Shown here: positions 8,767 through 17,330 of the stretch, piece by piece | Numbering within the stretch: position 1 is the first letter of the stretch | Layout of the letters: every line of letters starts with the position of its first letter | Source of the DNA: Flavobacteriaceae bacterium | Lineage (GTDB): Bacteria > Bacteroidota > Bacteroidia > Flavobacteriales > Flavobacteriaceae | Reading direction: 5' to 3' | Length of the DNA: 64,000 bases | NCBI GenBank assembly: GCA_031277535.1 | Contig: JAITMD010000013.1 | Coordinates: 60,590-124,589 of the forward strand | Position numbers and translations under genes: made by a program | Notes under the pieces: model-generated | The model's database searches: none | Told to the model about the DNA's origin: nothing | The model's input: the letters and a program-made list of their open reading frames with translations, nothing else

Positions 8767-9210
8767 ATGAAAAAGAGTTTAGTTATTGCTGCATTTGCAG
8801 TGTTTGTAGGTGTTTCTCACGCACAAGTAAGCAGTAGAAGTACAAGTTTTGGACTTAATTTAGGAGGAGCTGTTTCTGTTTTTTTTGAAGACAATACTAC
8901 TTTAGGTCTTAATAATACGCAATACAAACGTATTGATGATTGCAAGAGACGTTATGAAAGCGATTATGATAATTGGGCTAAGAATAAGCGCTATTCAGAT
9001 TATGAATTAAGACGTAAAAGAGAGGATATGGTTCGTGGGATTAGAATAGAAATAGAAAATATTCTTACAATCGAACAACGTGATCGTTGGTATGCTTATG
9101 ACGATCGATATGATCGAAGAAATTACCATGAGCATGATTATAAACACGAAAAGAAAAAACACAAACATAAGCGTGGTAAAGGGCATGGACATGGTCATCA
9201 TTGTGACTAA
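8767..9210 (+). CDS. Small secreted His/Lys-rich protein
   Basis: 147 residues with a signal peptide (MKKSLVIAAFAVFVGVSHA, cleavage before QVS). The middle is strongly charged and probably helical (residues ~55-105, many Arg/Asp/Tyr), with an LTIEQRDRW element that recalls the LTxxQ motif of Spy/CpxP-like periplasmic proteins. The C-terminal 30 residues are packed with His and Lys (HEHDYKHEKKKHKHK, then GHGHGHH), ending C-D. Binding of Ni, Zn or Cu ions is a reasonable inference but is unproven. It is monocistronic, with a very strong terminator right after the stop. Confidence 0.75.
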   Translation: MKKSLVIAAFAVFVGVSHAQVSSRSTSFGLNLGGAVSVFFEDNTTLGLNNTQYKRIDDCKRRYESDYDNWAKNKRYSDYELRRKREDMVRGIRIEIENILTIEQRDRWYAYDDRYDRRNYHEHDYKHEKKKHKHKRGKGHGHGHHCD

Positions 9211-9222
9211 ACCATGATGGAG

Positions 9223-9268
9223 AAAACAAACAAGCCCTATTTTTTATAAAATAGGGCTTGTTTGTTTT
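9223..9268. terminator. Bidirectional intrinsic terminator
   Basis: A perfect 21-bp stem: left arm 9223-9243, right arm 9248-9268, loop TTAT region, with A/T-rich flanks on both sides. It lies between the convergent His-rich protein gene and menD. Confidence 0.93.
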
Positions 9269-9287
9269 TAAAAATAAAAAGTATTCT

Positions 9288-10943
9288 TTATTGTATCTTC
9301 TTAAAATATTCACTCAACACAACATTATTGATCTTAGTAGGCGTAAACACTTCCAAGATGGCTGGTTGTGTATTATTCTTCCAAAAGTTATTTAATTCTT
9401 TTTCTAAAGATTTTTCATCTGTAGCCTTGTAGTAAGTGTACTCATACATTTTTGCCAAATGCTCTGCTGTGTGAGAATGCGTGGTTTCAAAATAAGTATT
9501 AAATACTTCTGTATCTTGATGACCAGGTAAACTGCGGAAAATAGATCCTCCTGAATTGTTTAAAATAATGATTTTAAAGTTGGTAGGAGTATAGTTATTC
9601 CATAGGGCATTGCTGTCATATAAGAAGCTGATATCCCCCGTAATTAGCAAGGTTTGCTTATTCGCTCCAACAGCAGCACCCATAGCCGTAGATGTACTAC
9701 CATCTATTCCGCTGGTTCCTCTATTGCAGAATACATCGATATTGGCATCGATTGGCAATAACTGTGCATAACGTATAATTGAGCTATTGCTGATTTGAAG
9801 CATACTATTTTCTGGCAAAGTAGGCAGAATCACTTGCATTGCTTTAAAATCGCTAAAAGGGATACTTTGTAGGTAGTCTTTATGTTTGTCAATGCGTTTA
9901 ACCATCAGTGCATGCATCCAAGCAGCATAATTACTGTTTACTGTGCTTGCTTGCTTCATAAGCTGACTTAAAAAGCCTTGTGGAGTATCTATAATTACAT
10001 CAGACAATGCTCCAAAAGTATCATAATGACGTAGTAAATCTATATGCCAATGTTGTTCTGGTTTGTATTTTCTCAACATCTGTTTTACGCGTTTACTCAC
10101 TACCATACCACCAAAAGTTAGTAAAATTGTAGGTTGTAAGGCTTTGAAATCTTCTTCTGTAAATCCTGTAATTATTCGATCAATATGATTGATAAAAGAA
10201 GGATGACTTAAATTAGAAGTTGTTTCTGTAAACACAATGATACTTGGGTCTGCTGCTAAGTAGTCTACAATTTCTTGTTGAATTTCATGTGGTGGATTTA
10301 CACCTACTAAAACAAGTTTGCGCGCTGCATTATTCCATGCAGTAGCATAGTGATTATAGTCAACAGGGGTAGTCGAAATAGGAGGTAGCTCTGTTAGCGA
10401 AACCTCTACTGTTAATTCGTCTATTGTATTGTATAGGGGTTCTTCAAAAGGCGCGTTGATATGTACAGGCCCTTTTTGATTGATTGCCGTATGAATAGCT
10501 TGATTAATAAGTAAATCATTGGCTTGAGAAGCTTCGTCTTCTAAATTAGCATTAAAGAGAATGTGATTGTTATATACATCTCTCTGACGGATAGTTTGCC
10601 CATCTCCAATATCTATTTTTGTAGTAGGTCTATCTGCTGAGATAACAAGTAAAGGAATTTGACTATAGAAGGCTTCTGCAACAGCAGGGTAATAATTTAA
10701 TAAGGCCGATCCAGAAGTACATACCAAGGCAACTGGATAGTTTGTTTGTTGTGCGATACCCATTCCAAAGAAGGCGGCACAACGCTCGTCGGCAATACTA
10801 TAACATGTAAAAAAAGGATCACTTACAAAACCAATAGTTAATGGTGCATTGCGTGATCCCGGTGATATGACAATATGTTGTATATTTTTTGCTTTACATA
10901 TTTGAATAATACTTTGAGCTAATTTTATTTCAGGATATATCAT
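9288..10943 (-). CDS. menD: 2-succinyl-5-enolpyruvyl-6-hydroxy-3-cyclohexene-1-carboxylate synthase
   Basis: 551 residues from the ATG at 10943. MenD is a thiamine-diphosphate enzyme that joins isochorismate and 2-oxoglutarate in menaquinone synthesis. The N-terminal Pyr domain has VISPGSRNAPLTIGF and DERCAAFFGMGIA, with the conserved catalytic Glu region, followed by TSGSALLNYYPAVAEA. The middle domain follows, and the C-terminal PP domain has the ThDP-binding NRGTSGIDGSTSTAMG and TGDISFLYDSNALW segments. A TTG two codons upstream is rejected in favour of the ATG. Two -7-like boxes (TATATTTG at 10961-10968, TATGTTTG at 10969-10976) lie upstream. No other men gene is next to it. Confidence 0.96.
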   Translation of the reverse strand: MIYPEIKLAQSIIQICKAKNIQHIVISPGSRNAPLTIGFVSDPFFTCYSIADERCAAFFGMGIAQQTNYPVALVCTSGSALLNYYPAVAEAFYSQIPLLVISADRPTTKIDIGDGQTIRQRDVYNNHILFNANLEDEASQANDLLINQAIHTAINQKGPVHINAPFEEPLYNTIDELTVEVSLTELPPISTTPVDYNHYATAWNNAARKLVLVGVNPPHEIQQEIVDYLAADPSIIVFTETTSNLSHPSFINHIDRIITGFTEEDFKALQPTILLTFGGMVVSKRVKQMLRKYKPEQHWHIDLLRHYDTFGALSDVIIDTPQGFLSQLMKQASTVNSNYAAWMHALMVKRIDKHKDYLQSIPFSDFKAMQVILPTLPENSMLQISNSSIIRYAQLLPIDANIDVFCNRGTSGIDGSTSTAMGAAVGANKQTLLITGDISFLYDSNALWNNYTPTNFKIIILNNSGGSIFRSLPGHQDTEVFNTYFETTHSHTAEHLAKMYEYTYYKATDEKSLEKELNNFWKNNTQPAILEVFTPTKINNVVLSEYFKKIQ

Positions 10944-10960
10944 AATCAAAAACTAAAACT

Positions 10961-10976
10961 CAAATATACAAACATA
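10961..10976 (-). promoter_or_regulatory. Tandem promoter -7 boxes upstream of menD
   Basis: Two adjacent exact TAnnTTTG matches on the minus strand (TATATTTG and TATGTTTG), the nearer ending 17 nt before the ATG. A TTG lies 16 nt upstream of the nearer box, a little short of the usual 19. Confidence 0.5.
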
Positions 10977-11011
10977 TATTTTTGCAAAAAATATTTTTTT
11001 ATTTGAATATT

Positions 11012-11599
11012 TTAACTTTTTATCCAGTCCTTTATTTCAGCAGCATCAGGTAAAGTACGTGGGCTAATTACTTTGACTAAGTGGCCACTTTCATCAATTA
11101 AATACTTTTGGAAGTTCCATTCTACCTCACTGTCTGTTACGCCATTAAGACTCTTTTTTGTCAAGAATTCATAGATAGGAGCCATATCTTTCCCTTTTAC
11201 AGATATTTTAGACATCATAGGAAAAGTAACGCCGTAATTTTGCTCGCAAAAAGTTGCTATTTCTGCATCAGATCCTGGTTCTTGTGCCCCAAAATTATTG
11301 GCAGGAAAACCTACAATTACAAAGTTCTTATCTTCAAATTCATTATATAAACTTTGCAATTGTCTATATTGAGGTGTTAAACCACATTCAGAAGCGGTGT
11401 TTACAATCAGAACTTTTTTTCCTTTTAAAGAAGCAAAATCAAATTCTTTTCCATTCAAATCAGTTACTTTAAACTGATAAATAGTGTTTTTTTCTTTTTG
11501 TAGTTCTTTCATACTTTGTGTTGCTGCGGGGATTATGTGATTTGTAGCATAAAGAGAGGCAGATAAAATCAACGTTCCCATTATTATTAACTTTTTCAT
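11012..11599 (-). CDS. Exported glutathione peroxidase-like thiol peroxidase
   Basis: 195 residues. An N-terminal signal peptide (MKKLIIMGTLILSASLYA) precedes a complete GPX fold. The peroxidatic Cys is C72 in NTASECGLTPQY, the Gln is Q106 in FPANNFGAQEPGS, and the Trp/Asn pair is W161-N162 in EWNFQKYL. It uses Cys, not selenocysteine. Such proteins reduce hydroperoxides with thioredoxin-like or other thiol donors. Export suggests a role in the periplasm, which is less common than cytoplasmic GPX. It is transcribed alone and lies 68 bp upstream of menD on the same strand. Confidence 0.92.
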   Translation of the reverse strand: MKKLIIMGTLILSASLYATNHIIPAATQSMKELQKEKNTIYQFKVTDLNGKEFDFASLKGKKVLIVNTASECGLTPQYRQLQSLYNEFEDKNFVIVGFPANNFGAQEPGSDAEIATFCEQNYGVTFPMMSKISVKGKDMAPIYEFLTKKSLNGVTDSEVEWNFQKYLIDESGHLVKVISPRTLPDAAEIKDWIKS

Positions 11600-11674
11600 T
11601 CTGTGAGTTTTTATATGCAGTTAAAGTACGAATTCATTTTTAATTACAAGTTAATTTAACGTTTTGTAAATGTA

Positions 11675-12121
11675 TTATTTGATGAGAATCATTTCGTATA
11701 AATCAAGGCCTTTTGCCCAATAATCAATCTGAATATCAACGGTTTTAAACCCTTTTTTCTCAAAAAAAGGATATACGAGCTGAGAAGTTCTCACACGTAT
11801 AGTTTTTACTGTAGCATCTGTAGTTAAAATAGCTAAACGATGTTGAAGCAATAGAGAACCAATCCCTTTGCTTTGATAATCTGGATGCAAAAAAGCCCAG
11901 CTTAGAGCTCCTAATCCCGTTTCTTTATTTCTATTTAATCCGCCACCTCCAATCACTTTTGTATTGTCAAAAACGGTAAAATAAAGGTCTATGTGATTGC
12001 GTAAATAATCGCGTAAATCGTCTACCTCTTCTGGTGCAAAATAGGTTGGTACATTCAGTTGAATAATGTCGAGCAGTGCTTTTTCATCAAGAGGATTATA
12101 TGGTTTTATTTGAATGTTCAT
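11675..12121 (-). CDS. GNAT-family N-acetyltransferase
   Basis: 148 residues with a single GNAT domain. The acetyl-CoA pyrophosphate loop is the SKGIGSLLLQHRL segment (Q/R-x-x-G-x-G type). It is followed by VRTSQLVYPFFEKKGFKTV, the alpha4/beta5 region typical of the family. The acceptor is unknown. It lies 75 bp upstream of the GPX-like gene on the same strand and may be co-transcribed, since no terminator is seen between them. The 5' flank carries one copy of the palindromic repeat described separately. Confidence 0.85.
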   Translation of the reverse strand: MNIQIKPYNPLDEKALLDIIQLNVPTYFAPEEVDDLRDYLRNHIDLYFTVFDNTKVIGGGGLNRNKETGLGALSWAFLHPDYQSKGIGSLLLQHRLAILTTDATVKTIRVRTSQLVYPFFEKKGFKTVDIQIDYWAKGLDLYEMILIK

Positions 12122-12272
12122 TGTTTATTGGGGTTTGTTTTTAGAAAGAGTAAGTTAGTTACTTTTTTGACAAATGAAATAGTTTTTTTGGCTTGCAATA
12201 TTCTCTTTTAGACCTGTTTAATAATCTATATTTTGATTATTAGGTTTGAGTGAGAGTTTTTTTATGGAATTT

Positions 12273-12350
12273 TGAGTCCATAGACAGTCTATTAAAATAG
12301 GTGGTTTAATAGAGTAGCTATAGATTCAGAATAGACTCACAATGGACTCA
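12273..12350. repeat. Dispersed palindromic repeat, copy 1
   Basis: Left arm TGAGTCCATagacaGTCTATT (12273-12293) pairs with right arm AATAGACTCACAATGGACTCA (12330-12350); the outer nine bases and inner seven match, with a short mismatched middle. The loop starts AAAATAG. Copy 2 at 25841-25920 has the same arm words (GAGTCTATT, ATGGACTC) and the same TTAAAATAG loop start. Decayed related words (GAGTGAGAG, ATGGAA) lie just to the left. Confidence 0.6.
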
Positions 12351-12504
12351 TTGGCAGGAGAGAACTATAAAATGTATAATTACTTTCCTGATAGAGAAAG
12401 TAGGTATTATTATTTCAATACAAAAGTATAAAGAATTACTAACTCAAAAAACGGTGTTGCTTTTTATTTACGTCTATTATTGACAAATAAGAGTTCTTTA
12501 AATG

Positions 12505-12541
12505 AAAAAAGCATAGTAAAAAAAAATTACTATGCTTTTGT
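12505..12541 (-). terminator. Intrinsic terminator of the S9 peptidase gene
   Basis: A 13-bp stem AAAAGCATAGTAA / TTACTATGCTTTT with an A-rich loop, followed on the minus strand by a T run. Confidence 0.85.
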
Positions 12542-12560
12542 GTTTTTTATTTAGAGCAAA

Positions 12561-14756
12561 CTATTTTGCTGTATTTGGTTTTGCTAAATAATCAAAGAAA
12601 TAGTTAGCAATTTTTTCATTTAAGTGTGCACGGTCAATTCCCATTACATTGTGTTCATGTGAAGGGTATAGGAAGTAATCCACTTGTTTTTTAGCTTTAA
12701 TTGCACTTTCAATAAATTCCATTGAATGTTGTTGTACTACCACTGGATCTTGCGCGCCATGAATAATTAAAAGCTTGTTGTTGATTTTGTCTGCCTTATT
12801 CACCAAGTTAGTTAACTTATAACCTTCTGGATTTTCTTGTGGCGTGTCCATGTAACGCTCTCCATACATGATTTCGTACATTGCCCAATCCATTACTGGC
12901 CCTCCGGCTACACCTACTTTAAATACTTCAGGATGATTTACAGAAAGAGTAGTGGTCATAAATCCTCCAAAACTCCAACCATATACTCCAATTCTATCTT
13001 GGTCAATAAAAGATTGTTTTTTCAAGTATTCAATTCCTTTCATTTGGTCAGCCATTTCAGCCTGACCTAATTGTCTGTGAATTACATGTTCAAAATCACG
13101 TCCTCTATTATGACTACCTCTGTTGTCTACTGTAAATACTACATAGCCATTTTGAGCCATATAATGGAAGAATAAATTTCCACCACCTAACCAAGAGTTT
13201 GTAATCAGCTGAGCATGTGGCCCTCCATAAACATACACCATTACAGGGTATTTTTTAGTTGCATCAAAATTAGTAGGGTAATAAATACGACCATTTAAAG
13301 GTGTTTTTCCATCAGCTGCAGTTAATGTTATTAACTTCATATCCGGAACGTTTATTTTTCCTTTTAGAGGGTCTTTGGCATTTAAAATTTCTACTTCTTT
13401 TTTGTTATCTACATTAGCGATAGAAAAACGATATGGCGTATTGATATCTGAAAATATATCAAACATATAACTCTTATCTGCATTAAATGTAGAAACGTGT
13501 GTACCACTTGTAGATGTTAATTGAGTAGTTTTTCCCGACTTTAGATTCACTTTAAAAGCTTGTCTATCTAACCCTTGATTAGTAACACCTGTGTAGTAAG
13601 CATTTTTGCCATCTTTGTCAAATCCTATAAGGTTAGAAACAATGACATTTGCATGACCTAATTTCTGAACTAACTTTCCGTCTGTATTATAAAGATACAT
13701 TTGTCTGTATCCTTCTTTTTCAGAAAAATGAATAAAGGTATTGTCGCTTCCTGGTACAAATACTAAACTACCTGAAGGCTCTGCATAAGTAGCTGCTTTT
13801 TCCTCAAAAAGTGTTTTTTCAAAAGCTCCTGTTGCACTGTTGTACTGATTAACTTTATAGTGATTTTGCTCTCTATTTAGCACGCCTACATATACATAGT
13901 TTCCTGAGGGATCCCAAGTAACCATTGTAAGGAATTGATCTGCTTCACCCGTTTGTAGGGTTACTTTTTTATTGGTATAAATATCGAATATAACTAATGA
14001 TACCTTTTCATTAGTCATTCCAGCCATTGGGTATTTTATATTTTTTACAGTAGCTACTCGTTCGTTCCATTGAATCAAAGGATACGATGTAACCATGCTT
14101 TGATCTTTGCGGTAATACATTAATTGGTCTTGCTTTGGACTCCACCACATTCCTTGTTTGATTCCAAATTCTTGACGGTGTGTATCCTCGCTACCATTAA
14201 TTATCTCTAAAGCAGGATCATTGGTAACTGTTATATTATTCCCCTTAGCATCAGAAATAACAATGTTATTGTCCTTTAACCAAGCAATGTGATCTTTATT
14301 GCGAGAAATTAATTCATTTCTACCATTTACATCATATTTAAAGCTTTTAACTACTTTTTTCTCTACAGTATTGTAGGTGATAAAGTAATTGTCTTTTCCA
14401 TCAATATCTTGTGTGATTAAAGAAAACTCATTTTCATTGTCCCACGTTAGTCCTGATGGAAGTCGTTTAATTTTGAATGTTGTATTTTTAAAGTAATTAT
14501 TTAGTGCTGATTCTAATTCGGAGGCAGTCAATAGTTTTTTAGCATCCCATTTACTCTCTAAACTGCGTAGCATTAAGGTATCTCCTGTTTTTACTACAAA
14601 AGAAAAACTGTTGTTATTCTTCCATTTTGGTTCAGCAATGCGTTCTGTAGCAAATGTAGTATATTGTCCATATGTCGATTCAGCTACTGTTAGGTTACGT
14701 TGTGCAAACAACATATTTCCTGATAGTAAACAGAATAATAGGGTTCTTTTTTTCAT
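12561..14756 (-). CDS. S9-family dipeptidyl peptidase (DPP4-like), exported
   Basis: 731 residues: signal peptide (MKKRTLLFCLLSGNMLFA, then QRN), an N-terminal eight-bladed beta-propeller domain (about 30-470), and a C-terminal alpha/beta-hydrolase domain. The catalytic triad is visible: Ser near 595 in YGWSFGGFM, Asp near 670 in HGAQDPVV, His near 702 in SHEHNV. DPP4-type enzymes release X-Pro or X-Ala dipeptides in the periplasm. The propeller carries a HRQEFGI element near 190, possibly the Glu-containing segment that binds the substrate N terminus. It is monocistronic, with its own terminator. Substrate preference is inferred from the family. Confidence 0.93.
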   Translation of the reverse strand: MKKRTLLFCLLSGNMLFAQRNLTVAESTYGQYTTFATERIAEPKWKNNNSFSFVVKTGDTLMLRSLESKWDAKKLLTASELESALNNYFKNTTFKIKRLPSGLTWDNENEFSLITQDIDGKDNYFITYNTVEKKVVKSFKYDVNGRNELISRNKDHIAWLKDNNIVISDAKGNNITVTNDPALEIINGSEDTHRQEFGIKQGMWWSPKQDQLMYYRKDQSMVTSYPLIQWNERVATVKNIKYPMAGMTNEKVSLVIFDIYTNKKVTLQTGEADQFLTMVTWDPSGNYVYVGVLNREQNHYKVNQYNSATGAFEKTLFEEKAATYAEPSGSLVFVPGSDNTFIHFSEKEGYRQMYLYNTDGKLVQKLGHANVIVSNLIGFDKDGKNAYYTGVTNQGLDRQAFKVNLKSGKTTQLTSTSGTHVSTFNADKSYMFDIFSDINTPYRFSIANVDNKKEVEILNAKDPLKGKINVPDMKLITLTAADGKTPLNGRIYYPTNFDATKKYPVMVYVYGGPHAQLITNSWLGGGNLFFHYMAQNGYVVFTVDNRGSHNRGRDFEHVIHRQLGQAEMADQMKGIEYLKKQSFIDQDRIGVYGWSFGGFMTTTLSVNHPEVFKVGVAGGPVMDWAMYEIMYGERYMDTPQENPEGYKLTNLVNKADKINNKLLIIHGAQDPVVVQQHSMEFIESAIKAKKQVDYFLYPSHEHNVMGIDRAHLNEKIANYFFDYLAKPNTAK

Positions 14757-14821
14757 CTGTATTGATTTAGTTTATTGAGGGCTAATATAATTTATTTGAA
14801 GCGGACTGCCAAAAAGAGAGA

Positions 14822-15559
14822 TTATTCAATAAGGCATTGAAAGTTAATTTGTCCTTCTTCATTTCTTATTTCGTAATGTTGGAGCACGTTATCATCACAC
14901 TGTCCGATATAATATGTTGAAGGAAAGACAATTTCCTTTTTGAATACCATATCTACAGATTTTATTGTGTTGATTAGTTGTCCTTTTTGATGTATTGCAT
15001 CAATTACCCATTCCAGGTACTTAATGTTAGTTACGTGGTTGACCATATCTAAGTCAGAGTATTTTACTGTATCTGTTCTCAATAACTCAAAAGAGGTATT
15101 GTTTTTAAAAGTAGTAAATGGGTGTTTTAGCGCAATTCTATCAGGGAATTTTTCAAACTGTTCATGTGGCAATTTCATTGGCTCAGGGCGTCTTCTAACA
15201 GTATTCATAATAACCCAAAGTGAACTTGATGTAGCTATTTTTGTATCGTTTAGAAAAACTTCAAAATTACGAATAGAGCGTACACCATCTAATAACTCAA
15301 TCCAAGTAGTAATCGTAATTTGATCTTGCCACTTTGGATATTGTTCTATTTCTACTTTAAATTTATTGACTACCCACGCTTGGTCTGTTGCTTGTAAATC
15401 CCAAAAACTGATTCCTCCCAATACAGAGTGTTGAGAAGCCACCATTTGAATCATGGCGCATAGATTAACTAATTTAAGATGACCTGTTGTGTCACAATCA
15501 AAATAATCTACATCAAATGTGTGAGAGTAAACAGAAGTAAAATCGGGCGAAATAGGCAT
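14822..15559 (-). CDS. Acyl-ACP thioesterase (FatA/FatB-like)
   Basis: 245 residues with a double hotdog fold of the acyl-ACP thioesterase family. The first hotdog has YFDCDTTGHLKLVNLCAMIQ (15-40 region) and QAWVVNKFKVEIEQYPKW. The second has KYSDLDMVNHVTNIKYLEWV near 165-185, the Asn/His-containing active region. The enzyme hydrolyses acyl-ACP to release free fatty acids in the cytoplasm. It is the last gene of a six-gene minus-strand operon, only 1 bp after the miaA stop. A link with tRNA modification is not obvious and is probably only co-transcription. Confidence 0.88.
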   Translation of the reverse strand: MPISPDFTSVYSHTFDVDYFDCDTTGHLKLVNLCAMIQMVASQHSVLGGISFWDLQATDQAWVVNKFKVEIEQYPKWQDQITITTWIELLDGVRSIRNFEVFLNDTKIATSSSLWVIMNTVRRRPEPMKLPHEQFEKFPDRIALKHPFTTFKNNTSFELLRTDTVKYSDLDMVNHVTNIKYLEWVIDAIHQKGQLINTIKSVDMVFKKEIVFPSTYYIGQCDDNVLQHYEIRNEEGQINFQCLIE

Positions 15560-15560
15560 G

Positions 15561-16481
15561 TTATATTATTTTTTGATCTATAGAAGTAAGAATTGTTGAG
15601 GTTGGAGTTTGATAGTCAAACCACATGACGTTTTCTGTACGTTTGAACCATGTAATTTGTCTTTTAGCAAATCGTCTGGTATTCTTTTTAATTTCTTCTA
15701 TAGCAAAAGGTAAATCTATTTCGTTGTCAAAATAACTAAACAATTCTCTGTAACCTACAGTTTGTAAAGCATTATGTGATTTGTATGGAATAAGAGCTTC
15801 AGCTTCTTCTAATAGTCCTTTTTCTATCATTTGATCTACACGCATATTGATGCGGTTATACATCTGCGCTCTGTCGGCCTCCAAACCAATAATGATAGGG
15901 ACAAAGTTGCGTGTGTTTTCTTTCTTATTTAGAAAAGAAGAATAGGGTTTCCCTGTTCCGATACATACTTCTAAAGCTCTAATTACACGTTGAGGATTGT
16001 CTAATGCTACTTTTTGATAGTGTATAGGGTCTGCCTCTTTTAATTGATTCTGTAATGCTTCTAATCCTTTCTCTTCCAACTCTTGATTTAGCTGTTCTCG
16101 AACAGACGGATCAATAGCAGGAAAATCATCTAACCCTTGCAGTACTGCATTAACAAATAACCCAGAGCCACCTACCATTACTTGTACATTTTTGTGCTTA
16201 AAAAGGTCGTTTAGTGTAGCAAGGGCATCTCGTTCAAAATCACCTACAGAGTAGGGTGTGTGTATAGATATATTTTGTATAAAGTGGTGTGGAGCAGCTG
16301 CTTGTTCTTCTACAGAAGGAACAGCGGTTCCAATATTCATTTCTTTGTAAAATTGTCTGCTATCGCAAGAGATAATATCACATTGATAATGTTTTGCAAT
16401 CTCAATAGCCAATGCTGTTTTTCCAATAGCAGTTGGTCCAATAACAACAATTAAATAGTTCGTTTTATTTAATAAAGACAT
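15561..16481 (-). CDS. miaA: tRNA dimethylallyltransferase
   Basis: 306 residues, normal for MiaA. It prenylates A37 of tRNAs reading UNN codons. The P-loop GPTAIGKT (15-22) is followed by DIISCDSRQFYKEMNIGTA with the catalytic Asp. Later come HHFIQNISIHTPYSVGDFE, GGSGLFVNAVLQGLDDFP, and the C-terminal QTVGYRELFSYF and TRRFAKRQITWFKR segments, all diagnostic. The start overlaps the end of the ion-channel gene by 17 bp, so the two are translationally coupled. Confidence 0.96.
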   Translation of the reverse strand: MSLLNKTNYLIVVIGPTAIGKTALAIEIAKHYQCDIISCDSRQFYKEMNIGTAVPSVEEQAAAPHHFIQNISIHTPYSVGDFERDALATLNDLFKHKNVQVMVGGSGLFVNAVLQGLDDFPAIDPSVREQLNQELEEKGLEALQNQLKEADPIHYQKVALDNPQRVIRALEVCIGTGKPYSSFLNKKENTRNFVPIIIGLEADRAQMYNRINMRVDQMIEKGLLEEAEALIPYKSHNALQTVGYRELFSYFDNEIDLPFAIEEIKKNTRRFAKRQITWFKRTENVMWFDYQTPTSTILTSIDQKII

Positions 16482-17319
16482 CTCCTAATTTTTGTCCACA
16501 GTTATAGCAATAGTTAGCATCCTCGTCATAGATAGTTGTAGTACAAGAAGTACAGTTTCTTCTACGTCTTGCATCAGGTGTACTATTGCGTTTGATATTT
16601 GAAAATTCGGCAGTTACAATACCTGTAGGTACAGCAATAATTCCATACCCCATAATCATAATGAAAGAAGCGATCATTTGACCTAATGTTGTTGCTGGAG
16701 CAATATCTCCATATCCAACAGTAGTAAGCGTTACAATACACCAATAAATACTTTTTGGAATACTGGTAAAGCCACTTTCTTTTCCTTCTACGACATACAT
16801 AACAGCCCCCAGAATAATAGAAACCACCAAAACAAAATAGACGAATACAATAATCTTCGTTCTACTGGCTTTCATGGCTAACTTTAAATGTGATTCTTGT
16901 CCGATATAAGGCACTAAGTTTAAGATTCCGAACAAACGCAATAAACGCAGAGCTCGTACAACAGATAGAATCGTTAAATCTGAAATAAAGAATGACAGAT
17001 ACACAGGAAGAATAGAGATAAAATCTACTATTCCATAAAAGCTAAAGATATAATTGAGAGGTTTTTTATTACATATAATCCGCAAGGTATATTCAATCGT
17101 AAAGAAAATAGTAATAATCCACTCTAATACTTTCAGCAAGGTGTGATGTTTAACGTCATAGCTATGAACTGATTCCAGCATAACTAACAAAACGCTCAAC
17201 AGAATTACAATTAGTAATACGATGTCAAATAACTTTCCTGCAAAAGTATTCGCACCATAGATGATGATGTAAATTTTTTGCTTTAAAATATCCCACTTAT
17301 TTTTTAGCTTTCTTCTCAC
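16465..17319 (-). CDS. Voltage-gated potassium-channel-like ion transporter with C-terminal zinc ribbon
   Basis: 284 residues. Six transmembrane segments form a voltage-gated channel: the S4-like helix VVRALRLLRLFGI (120-132) has Arg every third residue, and the pore helix with selectivity filter TTVGYGD ends near 205. The short cytoplasmic tail has two CxxC pairs (C256/C259 and C271/C274, spaced like a zinc ribbon). The start is GTG at 17319: a stop codon lies three codons further upstream and no ATG is available before the first membrane helix. It sits within an operon and overlaps miaA by 17 bp. K+ selectivity follows from the GYG filter; gating is inferred. Confidence 0.92.
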   Translation of the reverse strand: MRRKLKNKWDILKQKIYIIIYGANTFAGKLFDIVLLIVILLSVLLVMLESVHSYDVKHHTLLKVLEWIITIFFTIEYTLRIICNKKPLNYIFSFYGIVDFISILPVYLSFFISDLTILSVVRALRLLRLFGILNLVPYIGQESHLKLAMKASRTKIIVFVYFVLVVSIILGAVMYVVEGKESGFTSIPKSIYWCIVTLTTVGYGDIAPATTLGQMIASFIMIMGYGIIAVPTGIVTAEFSNIKRNSTPDARRRRNCTSCTTTIYDEDANYCYNCGQKLGDVFIK

Positions 17320-17330
17320 AGTAATTCAGT

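Larger units (their letters stand above)
12122..12560. other. Intergenic region with palindromic repeat
   Basis: About 440 bp without a gene. It holds the palindromic element at 12273-12350 and the S9 peptidase terminator at 12505-12541. The rest is AT-rich and featureless. Confidence 0.6.
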
